DNA from: an uncultured Clostridia bacterium | Lineage (GTDB): Bacteria > Bacillota_A > Clostridia > Oscillospirales > Oscillospiraceae | Reading direction: 5' to 3' | Assembly (NCBI GenBank): GCA_947307505.1 | Contig: CAMZJG010000059.1 | Span: 1-6,589, forward strand | DNA: 6,589 nucleotides | In this document: positions 1 through 5,709 of the stretch, one piece after another | How the letters are laid out: the number at the start of each line of letters is the position of its first letter | Position numbering within the stretch: position 1 is the stretch's first letter | The notes under the pieces: model-generated | Told to the model about the DNA's origin: nothing | Database searches by the model: none | The model's input: the letters and a program-made list of their open reading frames with translations, nothing else | Made by a program: the position numbers and the translations under genes

Positions 1-137
1 TCCATCACCGCGCATTTTTCGTCCAGGATCACATAGGAGTTGTAGCTCATGCCGTTGGGCACGGCATACTGCCCTTCAAACAGGTCGATGGCGTGGTCGT
101 GCACGCCCACCCAGAGGATGCTGTCGGTAATTTTCAT
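1..137 (-). CDS. fprA: FprA-type flavodiiron protein, N-terminal fragment
   Basis: This is the first 45 codons of a gene that continues beyond the left edge. The peptide begins MKITDSILWVGVHDHAIDLF and continues through GQYAVPNGMSYNSYVILDEK. This is the typical opening of clostridial A-type flavoproteins: the first beta strands of the metallo-beta-lactamase-like domain, before the diiron ligands. Full-length members are about 400 residues, with the diiron domain followed by a flavodoxin domain. They are cytoplasmic and reduce O2 to water and/or NO to N2O, taking electrons from rubredoxin or related carriers. The start is supported by AGGAGG (144-149 on the plus strand, reversed) six bases before the ATG. 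None of the catalytic ligands lies inside the window, so the assignment rests on the N-terminal sequence pattern alone. It is separated from the J-domain gene by 112 bp and may have its own promoter, but I see no convincing -35/-10 pair there. Confidence 0.82.
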   Translation of the reverse strand, partial: MKITDSILWVGVHDHAIDLFEGQYAVPNGMSYNSYVILDEKCAVM

Positions 138-233
138 CGTCGGCCTCCTGTTATGTTGATGATAATGCCTCGCGGAGTGTCCTGTGTGTCCAAAGGTTCT
201 TTGAGGCGCAAAAGCTGCGTTTCTCACATGAAA

Positions 234-246
234 CGGGTCTGACCCG
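234..246 (-). terminator. Weak hairpin after the J-domain gene
   Basis: Read on the minus strand, three bases after the TAG stop of the J-domain gene there is CGGGT-CAG-ACCCG, a 5-bp GC-rich stem with a 3-base loop, followed by TTTC. The position suits a terminator for the two-gene minus-strand unit. The stem is short and the U-tract poor, so termination may be partial, allowing some readthrough into the flavodiiron gene. The remainder of 138-249 holds the flavodiiron ribosome site and a small CAAAG/CTTTG inverted repeat at 191-203. Nothing else there is recognisable. Confidence 0.35.
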
Positions 247-249
247 ATC

Positions 250-903
250 CTAGCACAGGCACCGGCAGAAGCGGATCAGGAGATTGAAGGCGCAGATGCC
301 CGCCACCAGCCGTCCGATGCCGGAGAGGGCGGGGGCGCGGCTGACGCTGCGGTAGCGCTGGTCCGCCCACTGGAGACGATTCAGGAACTGCTGATACTCG
401 GCGTTGTACGGGTCCATCTGCACCGCCGTACGGGCATAGCGCAGGGCGGTGACCTGGTTGTTCAGGCCGTAGTGGGCCACGGCCGCCAGATAAAACCACT
501 CCGCTCCCCGGATGGCGGGATCGATCTGCTCCAGCACCCGGATGGTCTCATGGAACTGACGGCTCTGGTTGAAAGCCCGGGCGGAGCGGATCCGGGGATC
601 GGTCTCCACCCCGGGATCGGTCCTCCGGCTCCCGTAGGTATAGGTATTGTAGCTCCAGCCGCTGAAGGGATCCCGATAGGCCTGCTGCTGCGTCTGACTT
701 GCCGTTCCGGCGGCGCTCTGCCAGGCATCGGGATTCTTGATCTGGTCGTAGGCCGCGTTGATCTCCTTCATCTTCTGGGCCGCGGCGGCATCTCCGGGGT
801 GCAGATCCGGATGGTACTGCTGCGCCAGCTTCCGGTAGGCCGCCTTGATCTCCTCATCGCTGGCCGACCGGGATACGCCCAGCACCTGATAGGGGTCGTT
901 CAT
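250..903 (-). CDS. J-domain protein with TPR-like repeats and Cys-rich hydrophobic tail
   Basis: A 217-residue DnaJ-type co-chaperone homologue. Residues 3-60 form a complete J domain, including [20 protein letters not shown] and the HPD motif at 31-33, which stimulates DnaK ATPase activity. The G/F-rich and zinc-finger regions of true DnaJ (about 375 residues) are absent, so this is a type III (J-domain-only) protein, not the housekeeping dnaJ. A Gln/Tyr-rich linker (about 60-95) leads to helical, TPR-like segments at about 101-177, including a [12 protein letters not shown] repeat and an [18 protein letters not shown] repeat, plausibly for client binding. The C-terminus (about 194-212) is hydrophobic and ends FCRCLC, so it may touch the membrane or bind metal. 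The start is supported by AAAGGA ten bases upstream. It lies 33 bp behind the zinc-ribbon membrane protein on the same strand, so the two are probably co-transcribed and work together. The client is unknown. Confidence 0.9.
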   Translation of the reverse strand: MNDPYQVLGVSRSASDEEIKAAYRKLAQQYHPDLHPGDAAAAQKMKEINAAYDQIKNPDAWQSAAGTASQTQQQAYRDPFSGWSYNTYTYGSRRTDPGVETDPRIRSARAFNQSRQFHETIRVLEQIDPAIRGAEWFYLAAVAHYGLNNQVTALRYARTAVQMDPYNAEYQQFLNRLQWADQRYRSVSRAPALSGIGRLVAGICAFNLLIRFCRCLC

Positions 904-936
904 CGTTGGGGATTCCTTTCCGTCTTCTTTGCTTTA

Positions 937-1350
937 TCAGGTCTTGCGGGTAAACCGCTCGCCGCACTGACGGCAGGTGATCTGCAGGCGGCCCTTATCC
1001 CGGGGTACCCGAAGCCAGGTGCCGCAGGAGGGGCAGCGGTAGAAACGGTATTCCTTCCGCTGACGGAAACGGCTCATGGCGCCGCCGAAGCGGTCGCGCG
1101 CCTTTCCGGTAAGCCGAAGATAGGCCTCGTTCTCCGCCCGCCGCCGGGTCAGGTTCCGGGAAAAGCTGCGGAAAACGCCCCAGAAGAAGCAGAGAAGCCC
1201 CAGGACCCAGAACAGGCTGCTCAGACCCGTGCCCCGAATAAGGAGGGAAAGCAGCAAAAAAACGATGGTGGCGACGGACAGGAACCGGCACAGCTGGTCC
1301 GTACCGTTTCTCCCTGCCATCACTTTGATCAGCCATTCGCGAAACTTCAT
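937..1350 (-). CDS. Small membrane protein with C-terminal zinc ribbon
   Basis: A 137-residue protein, first gene of the minus-strand unit. Residues 1-20 are a short basic, probably cytoplasmic, stretch containing GRNGTDQL. Two closely spaced hydrophobic helices follow (about 21-39 and 41-60), forming a probable hairpin in the membrane. A strongly basic segment comes next (SFSRNLTRRRAENEAYLRL and onward, about 62-100). The C-terminus carries a zinc ribbon with CPSC (Cys106, Cys109) and CRQC (Cys126, Cys129), separated by a short beta-hairpin-like region. By the positive-inside rule both termini should be cytoplasmic. I know similar short proteins beside J-domain genes in Clostridia, but no established function. 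The link suggests a membrane anchor or partner for the J-domain protein. The start is supported by AAAGGA (1359-1364, reversed) eight bases before ATG and by a TATAAT box further upstream. It could alternatively bind nucleic acid through the ribbon. Confidence 0.85.
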   Translation of the reverse strand: MKFREWLIKVMAGRNGTDQLCRFLSVATIVFLLLSLLIRGTGLSSLFWVLGLLCFFWGVFRSFSRNLTRRRAENEAYLRLTGKARDRFGGAMSRFRQRKEYRFYRCPSCGTWLRVPRDKGRLQITCRQCGERFTRKT

Positions 1351-1412
1351 GTGGATCGTCCTTTCGCGCGGTTTGCCGCGTCCTTCCGGATGCGGCGATT
1401 TTCACTCCGGAC

Positions 1413-1441
1413 ATTATATCGGCAGAATATGAATAGTTCAT
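1413..1441 (-). promoter_or_regulatory. Promoter of the zinc-ribbon/J-domain unit
   Basis: On the minus strand there is a perfect TATAAT at 1418-1413, about 62 bases upstream of the zinc-ribbon ATG. The -35 region is weak: TGAACT at 1440-1435 with a 16-bp spacer matches TTGACA at only three positions. A TTCATGAA palindrome (1437-1444) overlaps that -35 region. A weak -35 with a perfect -10 fits a promoter needing an activator, but that is inference. Confidence 0.55.
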
Positions 1442-1453
1442 GAATTTCCCGCA

Positions 1454-1490
1454 ATTTTCATGGAAAATAGCGCCGCTGCGGGCCATTTTC
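1454..1490. repeat. Three ATTTTC/GAAAAT half-sites in the divergent regulatory region
   Basis: ATTTTC-ATG-GAAAAT at 1454-1468 is a perfect 6-bp inverted repeat with a 3-base spacer. A third copy, ATTTTC, lies at 1485-1490, three helical turns (31 bp) from the first. A related AATTTCC stands at 1443-1449, ten bases before AATTTTC at 1453-1459. The cluster lies upstream of, and touches, the predicted -35 of the ABC gene and is behind the opposing promoter, so it could bind a regulator of either. It could also be chance in an AT-rich stretch. Confidence 0.35.
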
Positions 1491-1518
1491 TGAAATCAGC
1501 GTTTAACTATGTTACTAT
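1490..1518 (+). promoter_or_regulatory. Extended -10 promoter for the ABC transporter gene
   Basis: The -35 box CTGAAA (1490-1495, four of six matches) is followed by a 17-bp spacer and the -10 box TACTAT (1513-1518). The -10 is preceded directly by TGT, giving an extended -10 (TGTTACTAT). Initiation would fall near 1525, leaving a leader of about 110 bases before the preferred start codon at 1635. If this promoter is used, the in-frame ATG at 1509 lies inside it and cannot be a start. Confidence 0.5.
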
Positions 1519-1572
1519 ATCAAAGGCGGGAACCGATGTCCAGCCCTTCCCCGCCGGGAAAAATCCCATCTG

Positions 1573-1589
1573 TTCACACGGAGTTCATA
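1573..1589 (+). promoter_or_regulatory. TTCACA-N5-TTCATA direct repeat, possible response-regulator box
   Basis: TTCACA (1573-1578) and TTCATA (1584-1589) are spaced with an 11-bp period, the geometry bound head-to-tail by OmpR/PhoB-family response regulators. An AATAAT at 1602-1607 lies 12 bp further and could be an activator-dependent -10. Exporters of this class are often controlled by two-component systems, but none is encoded in this window, so the role is inferred. Confidence 0.3.
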
Positions 1590-1619
1590 AGCCTGTGGGA
1601 AAATAATATGATTTTGGGA

Positions 1620-1624
1620 AAGGA
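1620..1624 (+). promoter_or_regulatory. Ribosome binding site deciding the ABC transporter start
   Basis: AAGGA ends ten bases before ATG 1635, where the protein begins [11 protein letters not shown], exactly where ABC ATPase homology starts. Competing in-frame ATGs are 1608 (weak GGGA upstream) and 1536 (AAGGCGG upstream, seven to eight bases away). Either would add a tail unlike the family. Confidence 0.55.
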
Positions 1625-1634
1625 TCGTGCCGTC

Positions 1635-4568
1635 ATGCTGGTTTTACAGGAGATCACCAAGGACTATACCATGGGCGATACCCGGGTCCATGCCCTCCGG
1701 GGGGTATCCCTGGCCTTCCGGGAACATGAATTCGTTGCCATACTGGGTCCCTCCGGCTGTGGGAAGACCACTCTGCTGAACCTCATCGGCGGCCTGGACC
1801 GGTACACCGGGGGCGATCTGCAGATCGGCGGCCGGAGCACCGCCGGGTTCCGGGACCGGGACTGGGACAATTACCGGAACCATTCCGTGGGTTTCGTATT
1901 TCAGAACTACAACCTCATCCCCCACCAGAGCGTACTGGGGAACGTGGAGCTGGCCCTCACCCTCACCGGGGTGAGCAAGGGGGAGCGGCAGCGCCGGGCA
2001 AAGGAGGCCCTGGAAAAGGTGGGACTGGGAGATCAGCTCACCAAGCGGCCCAACCAGATGTCCGGCGGACAGATGCAGCGGGCGGCCATTGCCCGGGCTC
2101 TGGTGAACGATCCCAGCATCCTTCTGGCGGATGAACCCACCGGCGCCCTGGATACGGAAAACAGTCTCCAGGTGATGGAGCTGCTGAAGGAGGTCAGCCG
2201 GACCCGGCTGGTGATCATGGTCACCCACAATCCGGAGCTGGCGGAGAAATACGCCACCCGCATCGTCCGCCTGCTGGACGGAAAGGTGACGGCCGACTCC
2301 GACCCTCTTTCTCCGGAGGAGGAGGAACGGGAGCGCCGGGAGAAGGAGACGGGCAAACGTCCCGGCATGAGCTTCTTCACCGCCCTTTCCCTCTCCCGGA
2401 ACAATCTGCTCACCAAGAAGGCCCGGACCATCCTCACCGCCTTCGCCGGGAGCATCGGCATCATCGGCATCGCCCTGATCCTCTCCCTGTCCAACGGGAT
2501 CCAGCGATATATCGACCGGGTGCAGGAGGATACCCTCAGCACCTATCCCCTGACCATCACCTCCGAGACCCTGGATATGAGCAGCATGATCACCGCCCTG
2601 GGAGAGAAACGCAGCGAAAACGCGAACCATGACCTGGACCGGGTCTATACCAATACCGTTTTCTCCGACCTGGCGGACAACATGATGAACATGTCCTTCC
2701 GGCGCAACGACCTGGCCGCCTTTCTGGAAGACCTGCAGGCGGACGCCGGAGTGATGGAGCATGTGAGCAGCCTGCGGGTGGGCTACGGCGTCACCCTGCC
2801 GGTGTACGCCATGATGGAAGGGGAGGCGCGGCAGCTGAACCCCAGCCCCGTGATGGACATCATCATGGGCACCTTTTACAATACCGGCACTTTATCCAGC
2901 ATGAGCGCGTTCTCCTCCATGTCCTCCCAGAACAGCATGGATGTGTGGCAGGAGCTGCTGGACAATCCGGAGCTGCTTCGCACCCAGTACGACGTGCTGG
3001 CCGGGCGCTGGCCGGAGTCTATGGACGAAGTGGTGCTCATCGTGGACAAGCGCAACGAGCTGAACGAGGTCTACCTCTATTCCCTGGGCATCCGGGACCC
3101 GGAGGAGGCCCGGGAACGGCTGCTGGCCTCCGTGGCCGGAGAGACCCTGGATACGGAGACGGAGTCCTGGAGCTATGAGGAGCTGCTGGATCTGCGCTAC
3201 CGGCTGGTGATCCCCGGGAACCTGTACCGGGAAGACGGGGCAGGGGGATACGAGGATATCTCCGGGGATCCCGAAGCCCTGAGGGTCGCCGTGGAGGATT
3301 CCCTGGAACTGAAGGTGGTGGGCATCATCCGCCCCAGCGAGAACGCCTCCGCCGGCGCTCTGGGGGGAGCGGTGGGTTATCTGCCGGAGCTCTCGGAATA
3401 CTTCCTGGAAAAGACGGAGACGAACGGGATCGTTCAGCGGCAGCTGGCGGAACCGGAAAAGGACGTATTCACCGGTCTCCCCTTCCCGGTCCCCGGGCAG
3501 GAGGTGCAGGAGGATATCCCGGCCTTGTTCCGGGAATGGCTGTCCTCCGCCTCATCGGAGGATAAGGCGGCGGTATATGCCGCCGTGGCGGAGATCCCCT
3601 CGGACGAAGAACTGGCCGCCATGGCCCGGGCTTCCGCCGCCGCCCTCAGCCGGGAGGATATGATCGCACAAATGGCCAAAGCAGCCAAGGGAACGATGGG
3701 CATGAGCGAAGCCGCCCTCCGGGCCTACCTGGAAAAACTGGAGGACGAGGAGCTGCAGAATTATCTGATCACCGCCCTGACCCAGCAGATGAAGGAGGCC
3801 TATACCGCCGCCGCCCAGGGCAGCGCGGGCGCCCTGCCCGAGGAGGAGCTGGACCGGCTGCTAGCCGCCCGGCTTGCGGAACTGTCGCCGGAAGAGCTGA
3901 CGGACCTGGGAGAAAAGTTCCTGCCGCCCCGGTATTCGGAAAGCACCCTGGCGGACAATCTGACTCTGCTGGGCTACAACGACCGGTCCCAGCCCGGGAG
4001 TCTGAGTCTCTATGCCGCCAGCTTTGAGGACAAGGACGCCATCGTCGACTTTATCAAGGCCTACAACCGGCGCATGGAGGACGAAGGACAGGAGGATAGG
4101 GTCATCCGGTATACGGACTACGTAGGCCTGCTCATGAGCAGCATCACTACCATCCTCCACGCCATTTCCTATGTGCTGGTGGCCTTCGTCTCCATCTCCC
4201 TGGTGGTGTCCAGCATCATGATCGGCATCATCACCTATATCTCGGTTCTGGAGCGTACCCGGGAGATCGGCGTGCTCCGGTCCATCGGCGCCTCCAAACG
4301 GGATATCTCCCGGGTCTTCAACGCGGAGACCCTGATCGTGGGCTTCTGCGCCGGGGTGCTGGGCATCGTCATCACCATGCTGCTGAATCTGCCCATCTCC
4401 GCCATCGTGCAGCACCTGACGGGGATCCCCTATCTCCGGTCCTCCCTGCCCCCGGCGGCCGGGGTGATCCTGGTGATCATCAGCATGATCCTCACCCTCA
4501 TCGCGGGTCTCATCCCCGCCCGCATCGCCGCGAAGAAGGATCCGGTGGAGGCCCTGCGGAGCGAATAA
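1635..4568 (+). CDS. MacB/FtsX-type ABC exporter, ATPase-permease fusion with giant extracytoplasmic domain
   Basis: A 977-residue single-chain half-transporter, expected to act as a membrane homodimer. The ABC domain (about 1-220) is complete: Walker A GPSGCGKT (38-45), Q-loop Gln90, signature MSGGQ (142-146), Walker B ILLADE (162-167), D-loop GALD (170-173) and switch His198. A charged linker ([11 protein letters not shown], about 227-238) leads to TM1 (about 265-288). About 550 extracytoplasmic residues follow, then TM2 (about 841-867), the FtsX coupling segment [19 protein letters not shown] (873-891), TM3 (about 899-924) and TM4 (about 941-963). The protein ends [18 protein letters not shown], the usual family ending. 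MacB is about 650 residues with a far smaller outer domain. The MacB family works by mechanotransmission, not through a substrate channel. The substrate here is unknown; peptides, antimicrobials or lipoproteins are possible. Met-rich (315-435) and Ala-rich helical (about 629-765) stretches stand out in the outer domain. No accessory membrane-fusion gene is adjacent. The start could lie upstream at 1608 or 1536. Confidence 0.93.
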   Translation: MLVLQEITKDYTMGDTRVHALRGVSLAFREHEFVAILGPSGCGKTTLLNLIGGLDRYTGGDLQIGGRSTAGFRDRDWDNYRNHSVGFVFQNYNLIPHQSVLGNVELALTLTGVSKGERQRRAKEALEKVGLGDQLTKRPNQMSGGQMQRAAIARALVNDPSILLADEPTGALDTENSLQVMELLKEVSRTRLVIMVTHNPELAEKYATRIVRLLDGKVTADSDPLSPEEEERERREKETGKRPGMSFFTALSLSRNNLLTKKARTILTAFAGSIGIIGIALILSLSNGIQRYIDRVQEDTLSTYPLTITSETLDMSSMITALGEKRSENANHDLDRVYTNTVFSDLADNMMNMSFRRNDLAAFLEDLQADAGVMEHVSSLRVGYGVTLPVYAMMEGEARQLNPSPVMDIIMGTFYNTGTLSSMSAFSSMSSQNSMDVWQELLDNPELLRTQYDVLAGRWPESMDEVVLIVDKRNELNEVYLYSLGIRDPEEARERLLASVAGETLDTETESWSYEELLDLRYRLVIPGNLYREDGAGGYEDISGDPEALRVAVEDSLELKVVGIIRPSENASAGALGGAVGYLPELSEYFLEKTETNGIVQRQLAEPEKDVFTGLPFPVPGQEVQEDIPALFREWLSSASSEDKAAVYAAVAEIPSDEELAAMARASAAALSREDMIAQMAKAAKGTMGMSEAALRAYLEKLEDEELQNYLITALTQQMKEAYTAAAQGSAGALPEEELDRLLAARLAELSPEELTDLGEKFLPPRYSESTLADNLTLLGYNDRSQPGSLSLYAASFEDKDAIVDFIKAYNRRMEDEGQEDRVIRYTDYVGLLMSSITTILHAISYVLVAFVSISLVVSSIMIGIITYISVLERTREIGVLRSIGASKRDISRVFNAETLIVGFCAGVLGIVITMLLNLPISAIVQHLTGIPYLRSSLPPAAGVILVIISMILTLIAGLIPARIAAKKDPVEALRSE

Positions 4569-4585
4569 AACAAGACTGTACAAAA

Positions 4586-4611
4586 CGCCCGCCTGCGGCC
4601 GCAGGCGGGCG
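4586..4611. terminator. Perfect 26-bp GC palindrome after the ABC gene
   Basis: CGCCCGCCTGC and GCAGGCGGGCG are perfect complements flanking GGCC. They give an 11-bp, almost all-GC stem with a 4-base loop, 17 bases after the TAA. The trailing sequence on the plus strand (CTGTTCCCGC) has only a poor U-tract; on the minus strand the stem is followed by TTTTG. Position and stability make it the likely end of the ABC transcript and an insulator for the next operon, but the weak tail means termination could need Rho or be partial. Confidence 0.6.
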
Positions 4612-4626
4612 CTGTTCCCGCATAGT

Positions 4627-4646
4627 ATTTAAAATTATTTTGAAAT
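4627..4646. promoter_or_regulatory. Upstream operator-like repeat of the sdpRI operon (copy 1)
   Basis: ATTTAAAATTATTTTGAAAT is an imperfect palindrome (16 of 20 positions match its own reverse complement). It ends five bases before the -35 box. Its last 18 bases match a second site beyond the -10 box at 16 of 18 positions. The dyad symmetry fits binding of a dimeric winged-helix repressor such as the product of the first gene of the operon. Confidence 0.55.
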
Positions 4647-4651
4647 TCTTA

Positions 4652-4681
4652 TTGACAAAGCCGCGGCAGAAAGAGTATACT
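4652..4681 (+). promoter_or_regulatory. Strong promoter of the sdpR-sdpI-hydrolase operon
   Basis: A perfect -35 TTGACA (4652-4657), an 18-bp spacer and TATACT (4676-4681, five of six matches) form the best sigma-A promoter in the window. Initiation is expected near 4688, leaving a leader of about 48 bases. Such strength without an activator fits a unit held down by its own repressor, and operator-like repeats lie on both sides. Confidence 0.82.
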
Positions 4682-4691
4682 GCGTGCAGGT

Positions 4692-4711
4692 AATTAAAAA
4701 TAATTTGAAAT
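4692..4711. promoter_or_regulatory. Downstream operator-like repeat of the sdpRI operon (copy 2)
   Basis: AATTAAAAATAATTTGAAAT lies just after the expected transcription start, in the same orientation as the upstream copy and offset by 65 bp (about six helical turns). It is a weaker palindrome (14 of 20 positions) than copy 1. Bound protein here would block initiation or early elongation, and both sites together could allow a repression loop or cooperative binding. Confidence 0.55.
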
Positions 4712-4721
4712 AGCCAGGAAG

Positions 4722-4729
4722 AAGGAGGG
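4722..4729 (+). promoter_or_regulatory. Ribosome binding site deciding the SdpR start
   Basis: AAGGAGGG abuts ATG 4730 with no usable spacing but stands six to seven bases before ATG 4736. The second ATG is therefore the likely start, giving MGETNVFKVLSD and not MAMGETNVFKVLSD. Confidence 0.75.
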
Positions 4730-4735
4730 ATGGCC

Positions 4736-5005
4736 ATGGGGGAGACGAACGTCTTCAAGGTGCTCTCGGACAGGCAGCGGCGGGAGATCCTGGTCCTGCT
4801 GAAAAACGGGCGGCTGAACGCCGGTGAGCTGGCGGAAAAGCTCGGCATATCCCCGGCGGCCCTGTCCTATCATCTGAAGCTCCTGAAGGAGGCCGGTCTG
4901 ATCCTGGAATACCGGCAGAAAAACTATATCTACTATGAGGTCAACACATCCGTATTTGAGGAACTGATCCTCTGGGTCAGGCAGTTTGGAGGTGACAGAG
5001 AATGA
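4736..5005 (+). CDS. sdpR: SdpR-family ArsR-fold autorepressor
   Basis: An 89-residue winged-helix protein, nearly all of it one ArsR-type domain. It opens NVFKVLSDRQRREILVLL, the standard ArsR helix pair. The helix-turn-helix is at about 28-52 (NAGELAEKLGISPAALSYHL) and a beta wing at about 57-69 (EYRQKNYIYYEVN). A C-terminal dimerisation helix ends VFEELILWVRQF. There are no cysteines and no ELCVC-type motif, so it is not a classical metal sensor. In Bacillus subtilis, SdpR represses its own operon and is relieved when toxin-bound SdpI pulls it to the membrane. The stop overlaps the next start as ATGA, so it is translationally coupled to the SdpI gene, which strongly supports the SdpR assignment over other ArsR regulators. 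Two operator-like repeats around its promoter fit autoregulation. Confidence 0.88.
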   Translation: MGETNVFKVLSDRQRREILVLLKNGRLNAGELAEKLGISPAALSYHLKLLKEAGLILEYRQKNYIYYEVNTSVFEELILWVRQFGGDRE

Positions 5006-5709
5006 AAAAAGCCATTTGGATCATCGCCGTGCTTGGGCTGGTGCTCACAGCTGCCGTGCTTGCGTTCCTGCCGGAGACCGTGCCGGTGCACTTTGACGCA
5101 GCCTGGAACCCGGATCGCTGGGGCTCCAGATGGGAGCTTCTGCTTCTGCTCGCGGTCCTGCTCCTCCTGGCCAGTATCTTTACCCTTGTGATGAATGTTT
5201 GGGAAAAGAAGGTCGAGGGCGCGGAGAACGACAAGGTCAGAGCCGAAGCCCTGACCAATCGGAAGGCCACCGGCATCGCGGGGATCTCCACCGTTTCCAT
5301 GCTCGTGTTGATCTTTGCCTGGCTGCTGCTGCGCATATCCCGGGCGGCTGCAGACGGAGGCGCGGCTGCCGGCAGCGCGCTGGACCGGCTGCCCTTCATC
5401 CTGATGGGCCTCATCTTCATCGTGCTGGGAAACATCATGCCCAAGACCCGGCGCAACGGCTTCATCGGCTTCCGTATCTCCTGGAGCATGTATAACGACG
5501 AGACCTGGAGAAGGACCCACCGCTTCAGCGGATATGTCATGGTAGCGGCGGGCGTCCTCATGGTCCTCGCCGCCGCCCTGATCTCCCCTCCCCTGGCGGT
5601 GACGGCCGTACTTCTGGCGCTGGCGGCTGCGGCGCTCCTGGTCACACTGGTCTATGCTCACAAGGTATATCTGGAGGAAAAGGAGAGGAGCGCAAGCCAT
5701 GAAGAGTGA
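5002..5709 (+). CDS. sdpI: SdpI-family membrane immunity and signalling protein
   Basis: A 235-residue integral membrane protein with about six helices (roughly 4-23, 45-65, 95-112, 130-147, 176-194 and 196-218). After TM1 it has the DUF1648 signature TVPVHFDAAWNPDRWGSR (26-43). After TM4 it has the SdpI-domain motif MPKTRRNGFIGFRISWSM (146-163), followed by NDETWRRTHRFSGYV (165-179). Length and order match SdpI (207 residues in B. subtilis). That protein gives immunity to the SdpC killing peptide and, when SdpC is bound, retains SdpR at the membrane. GGAGGTGA (4988-4995) precedes the ATG by six bases; the start overlaps the sdpR stop by four bases. The C-terminus is charged (LEEKERSASHEE) and overlaps the next gene by 11 bp. 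No SdpC-like toxin is nearby, so its ligand here may be a foreign peptide or another envelope stress. Confidence 0.9.
   Translation: MKKAIWIIAVLGLVLTAAVLAFLPETVPVHFDAAWNPDRWGSRWELLLLLAVLLLLASIFTLVMNVWEKKVEGAENDKVRAEALTNRKATGIAGISTVSMLVLIFAWLLLRISRAAADGGAAAGSALDRLPFILMGLIFIVLGNIMPKTRRNGFIGFRISWSMYNDETWRRTHRFSGYVMVAAGVLMVLAAALISPPLAVTAVLLALAAAALLVTLVYAHKVYLEEKERSASHEE

Noticed and set aside
191..203. CAAAG-GTT-CTTTG inverted repeat
   Set aside because: A 5-bp arm is too short to claim as an operator or terminator, and no T-run follows.
138..249. Possible promoter for the flavodiiron gene (TGGACA and CATTAT on the minus strand)
   Set aside because: The spacer is about 19 bp and the -10 match is poor, so I could not support a specific promoter.
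472..1443. Open frame of 323 codons on the plus strand, antisense to the J-domain and zinc-ribbon genes
   Set aside because: It crosses two convincing genes on the other strand, has low-complexity Gly/Pro/Ile-rich composition, no recognisable domain, and no ribosome site fitting its start. It is a GC-rich shadow.
1509..1634. 42-residue N-terminal extension of the ABC transporter
   Set aside because: Family homology begins at MLVLQEITK (1635), a ribosome site precedes that ATG, and the upstream sequence looks like promoter and leader. It is kept only as an alternative start.
1644..2762. Long minus-strand open frame opposite the ATPase part of the ABC gene
   Set aside because: It is His/Gly/Gln-rich with no family resemblance, while the opposite strand encodes all ABC motifs intact.
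4736..5005. Metal-sensing ArsR/SmtB repressor
   Set aside because: The protein has no cysteine and no metal-binding motif, and it is coupled to an SdpI gene, which favours the SdpR type.
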